Assembly: GCF_001612665.1 (NCBI RefSeq)
Contig: NZ_BDAX01000019.1
Coordinates: forward strand, 62,001-126,000
Direction: 5' to 3'
Length of the DNA stretch: 64,000 nt
DNA from: Nocardia alba NBRC 108234
GTDB taxonomy: Bacteria > Actinomycetota > Actinomycetes > Mycobacteriales > Mycobacteriaceae
This document shows positions 62,039-64,000 of the stretch, in pieces; within the stretch, counting starts at the first letter, position 1; every line of letters begins with the position of its first letter. Under the pieces are notes generated by a model, which saw only the letters and a program-made list of their open reading frames with translations, searched no databases and had not been told where the DNA came from. The translations under genes and the position numbers were made by a program.

Positions 62039-62362
62039 ATGGCTGTTGTGAAGATCAATGCGATCGAAGTTCCCGAGGGCGCGGGCCCCGAGTTGGAGAA
62101 GCGGTTCGCCGCGCGGGCCGGAGCGGTGGAGAACTCCCCCGGATTCCTTGGCTTCCAGTTGCTGCGTCCCGTCGCCGGCGACAACCGGTATTTCGTAGTG
62201 ACGCAATGGGATTCGGAGGAGTCGTTCGCCGCGTGGCGGGACGGTCCGGCCCGTGCGGCGCATGCCGGGAACGGTGGCGACGGCGAGCGCCCCAAGCCAG
62301 TGTCGACGGGCGCCTCGCTGCTCGAGTTCGAGGTCGTCCTCGACGTGCCCGCGAAGGTCTGA
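62039..62362 (+). CDS. mhuD: Heme-degrading monooxygenase MhuD
   Basis: 107 residues, ABM-type ferredoxin-like fold. The heme-degradation residues I recall for M. tuberculosis MhuD are all conserved at the same numbers: Asn7, Trp66 and His75. It breaks heme to release iron, giving mycobilin-type products. ATG 62039 is chosen. Its place follows mutY and Rv3591c as in M. tuberculosis. Confidence 0.92.
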   Translation: MAVVKINAIEVPEGAGPELEKRFAARAGAVENSPGFLGFQLLRPVAGDNRYFVVTQWDSEESFAAWRDGPARAAHAGNGGDGERPKPVSTGASLLEFEVVLDVPAKV

Positions 62363-62414
62363 CAGCGGCGTTTCCGCTGGACATACGGTTGCGCGTATTG
62401 ACGTGGGTGACCGC

Positions 62415-62540
62415 GACTGTCACAGTTCGAGGGAACATCCGCGAGGGTGCGCGGTAATCCGGTGTGAATCCGGAGCGGTCGCGCCACTGTCATCCACGTA
62501 CCGGGTCCCCGGTGCCGGAGAGCCAGACACCGGCACCTTC
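62415..62540 (+). promoter_or_regulatory. Cobalamin riboswitch
   Basis: Conserved parts are visible in order: GAGGGAACATCC, GCGGTAATCCGGTGTGAATCC, GGTCGCGCCACTGTC, and near 62519 the B12-box-like GAGAGCCAGACACCGGC. The element ends about 45 bases before cbtB. It should turn cbtBA off when adenosylcobalamin is abundant. Boundaries are approximate. Confidence 0.9.
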
Positions 62541-62586
62541 GCACCACATTTCAACCGTGGGACGCGTATCCCCGAGGAGGACTCGA

Positions 62587-62787
62587 ATGGCAATCGCGCA
62601 TTCACCCAGCCGGTCGACCGGCCTCGACACCCTCGCAACCGTGCTGGTCACGGTCGGTGTCGTCCTGCTTGCACTGCTCGCCCTGTACCTGGTCGGTTTC
62701 GACCAGGGGGCCGTCTCGCGTAGCGGGATGTTCCTGCACGAGCTGATGCATGACGGACGTCACCTGCTGGGTGTTCCGTGCCACTGA
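62587..62787 (+). CDS. cbtB: Cobalt transporter subunit CbtB
   Basis: 66 residues: one transmembrane helix (LATVLVTVGVVLLALLALYLVGF) and a short C-terminus with HELMHDGRHLLGVPCH, whose four His and Cys form the CbtB metal-binding tail. GAGGAGG lies 6 bases before the ATG. It is the first gene after the cobalamin riboswitch and overlaps cbtA. Confidence 0.93.
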   Translation: MAIAHSPSRSTGLDTLATVLVTVGVVLLALLALYLVGFDQGAVSRSGMFLHELMHDGRHLLGVPCH

Positions 62788-63563
62788 TCGGATCACTCAA
62801 GACCCTGCTGTTGCGCGGCCTGCTGGCCGGCTTGATCGCCGGCCTGCTGGCCGCGACAGTGGGCTACTTCGTCGGCGAGCCCCAGGTGGACGCCGCGATC
62901 GCCATCGAGGAAGCCGCGGCCGCTCCGGCCGAACACGGTCACGAAGCTGAACAACCGCAGGGCCATACCCACGGCGACGAAGACGAACCGCTGGTCAGCC
63001 GGTCGGGCCAGAAGGCCGGACAGTTCCTCGCGCTCGGTTTGGCGGGCATGGCCTTCGGCGCGTTGTTCGCGTCGGCGGTGAACGTGGCGCGCCGCTTCAC
63101 GAATCTGTCGGGGCCGCATCTGTCGCTGATCTCGGCGGTTCTCGCGTGGGCGGCGATCGTCGCGGTGCCCTTCTTCAAATATCCGGCCAACCCGCCCGCG
63201 GTGGGCGATCCGGACACCATCAACGAGCGCACCTGGCTGTGGGTCGCGGCCGTCGTCCTCGGCCTGCTGGCCGTCGCGGGCGCTGTCGCGGCCTACCGCG
63301 CGCTCGCCGCGTCGGACACCTTGCGGCTCGTCGCCGCGGTGGGCGTGTTCGTCGTGGTCACCACGGTCGGTTATGTGCTGCTGCCCGGTGTGAACGAGGT
63401 GGCCGACGACTTCCCCGCCACGCTGCTGTGGAACTTCCGGGTGGCCTCGCTGGCCGAAACCACCACGCTGTGGGTGAGTTTGGGGCTGGCGTTCGCCGCG
63501 CTCACGGAGTTCGCCTCGCGGCGTAGCACTCCGGTAGTGGACACGGTTCCTACCGCAGGGTGA
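62778..63563 (+). CDS. cbtA: Predicted cobalt transporter CbtA
   Basis: 261 residues with about five hydrophobic segments; the first is LLAGLIAGLLAATVGYFVGEP, and a His-rich loop (EHGHEAEQPQGHTHGDED) follows, a likely metal site. The GTG start is inside the cbtB 3' end. It probably carries cobalt for cobalamin synthesis. Confidence 0.92.
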   Translation: MPLIGSLKTLLLRGLLAGLIAGLLAATVGYFVGEPQVDAAIAIEEAAAAPAEHGHEAEQPQGHTHGDEDEPLVSRSGQKAGQFLALGLAGMAFGALFASAVNVARRFTNLSGPHLSLISAVLAWAAIVAVPFFKYPANPPAVGDPDTINERTWLWVAAVVLGLLAVAGAVAAYRALAASDTLRLVAAVGVFVVVTTVGYVLLPGVNEVADDFPATLLWNFRVASLAETTTLWVSLGLAFAALTEFASRRSTPVVDTVPTAG

Positions 63564-63599
63564 TCCTCGCGAGCAGCTGAGAAGGGCAGTGTCGGTGTC

Positions 63600-64000
63600 A
63601 TGACCGGCACTGCCATTCTTGTTTCCAGCACTCGCCCCCGCGCCGTGGACATCGCGTTCGGCGGGCTCGTCACCGCCCTCGCCGCCGGGGTCGCCGAAGG
63701 ACTCTTGCGCGCGGTTCGTGGCGGCGATGAATTCGGCGCTACCGCAACGGGTTTGCTACCCCGCCTGGCTATCTACCTGGCGGTTGCCGGGGTGGCCGTG
63801 TACATGCTCAACGGCAGCCGAGTGGCCCGTGCGCTGCTCACCGTCGGCATCGGCGTGGTCGGCCTGCTCTCGCTGATCATCGAGCCGCTGGCGGTGCTGC
63901 TGTCGACCGACGACTTCGCGGCCCTGTTCGACGGCATGTCCGCCGACTCGGCCGTGCTGGCCGGCTGCCGGACCGTGCACATCCTGGCCGTCGTCATCGC
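63600..64000 (+). CDS. Membrane protein, N-terminal 133 residues (truncated by window end)
   Basis: An open frame from ATG 63600 runs off the right edge without a stop. It begins MTGTAILVSSTRPRAVDIAF and has several hydrophobic segments, such as LLTVGIGVVGLLSLIIEPLAVLLS. No family recognised. The start lies 36 bases after the cbtA stop, and it could be part of the cobalt operon. Confidence 0.72.
   Translation, partial: MTGTAILVSSTRPRAVDIAFGGLVTALAAGVAEGLLRAVRGGDEFGATATGLLPRLAIYLAVAGVAVYMLNGSRVARALLTVGIGVVGLLSLIIEPLAVLLSTDDFAALFDGMSADSAVLAGCRTVHILAVVI

Overview
The window is high-GC actinobacterial DNA. Starts are often GTG, neighbouring genes are commonly joined by ATGA or GTGA overlaps, and coding density is high. 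Gene content and order point to Nocardiaceae, most likely Nocardia, with Rhodococcus as the alternative. Every function below comes from protein motifs and from synteny with Mycobacterium tuberculosis recalled from memory; no search was run.

The backbone is an actinobacterial steroid (cholesterol-type) degradation locus, interrupted by unrelated genes. (1) 1-877 is the N-terminal part of a molybdopterin oxidoreductase running off the left edge. (2) 1014-10716 is a KstR2-type regulon for rings C/D and the propionate side chain: fadA6, kstR2, ipdF and fadE30 on the minus strand; fadD3, a crotonase, fadE31, fadE32 and fadE33 on the plus strand. Consensus-like KstR2 operators lie at 2850-2869 and 4913-4926. 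(3) 10837-13490 holds a MarR regulator with an MFS exporter, and a tandem DUF427 protein. (4) 13491-18820 is the ring A/B block: kshA plus a small partner on the minus strand, hsaA-hsaD-hsaC-hsaB on the plus strand, with three KstR-type sites between them. (5) 18852-21223 holds a saccharopine-dehydrogenase-like gene divergent from a TetR gene, and a YdeI-like protein. (6) 21237-26893 holds chsH3, kstD and a kstD-tail remnant on the minus strand, and hsaE-hsaG-hsaF on the plus strand, again with three KstR-type sites between. (7) 26987-29074 holds an SDR and HxlR regulator pair with repeated operators, and a GNAT protein. (8) 29081-33343 is a MoxR/DUF58/DUF4129 membrane operon containing a tandemly duplicated micro-ORF. 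(9) 33481-35773 holds zapE, a TetR gene and a NUDIX gene. (10) 35794-43517 is the side-chain operon ltp2-chsH1-chsH2-fadE29-fadE28-fadE34 on the minus strand, divergent from kstR across a perfect KstR palindrome.

The right third is mostly housekeeping. It contains an OtsB-GH15 fusion (43862-46447), a Zn/Mn-type ABC importer (46637-49238), and an acyl-CoA dehydrogenase with a crotonase. It then follows the M. tuberculosis Rv3579c-Rv3592 order: rlmB, cysS, ispF, ispD, carD / lpqE, radA, a membrane protein, canB, mutY, a hydrolase, mhuD. The disA gene that follows radA in M. tuberculosis is absent. A cobalamin riboswitch precedes cbtB-cbtA, and a truncated membrane protein ends the window.

The steroid genes form one programme. 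KshA with KstD opens ring B, HsaA/B, HsaC and HsaD cleave ring A, and HsaE/F/G convert the C5 piece to central metabolites. FadE34, FadE28/29, ChsH1/H2/H3 and Ltp2 shorten the side chain, and FadD3 with the KstR2 genes process the remaining indane. No tRNA, rRNA, insertion sequence, prophage or CRISPR array was found. The most unusual features are the duplicated ATGA-linked micro-ORFs (32269-32417), the decayed second kstD-like tail (22140-22226), the overlapping double KstR2 operator, two crotonases lacking the usual catalytic glutamates, and a G-tract plus 24-bp hairpin element at 12594-12728.
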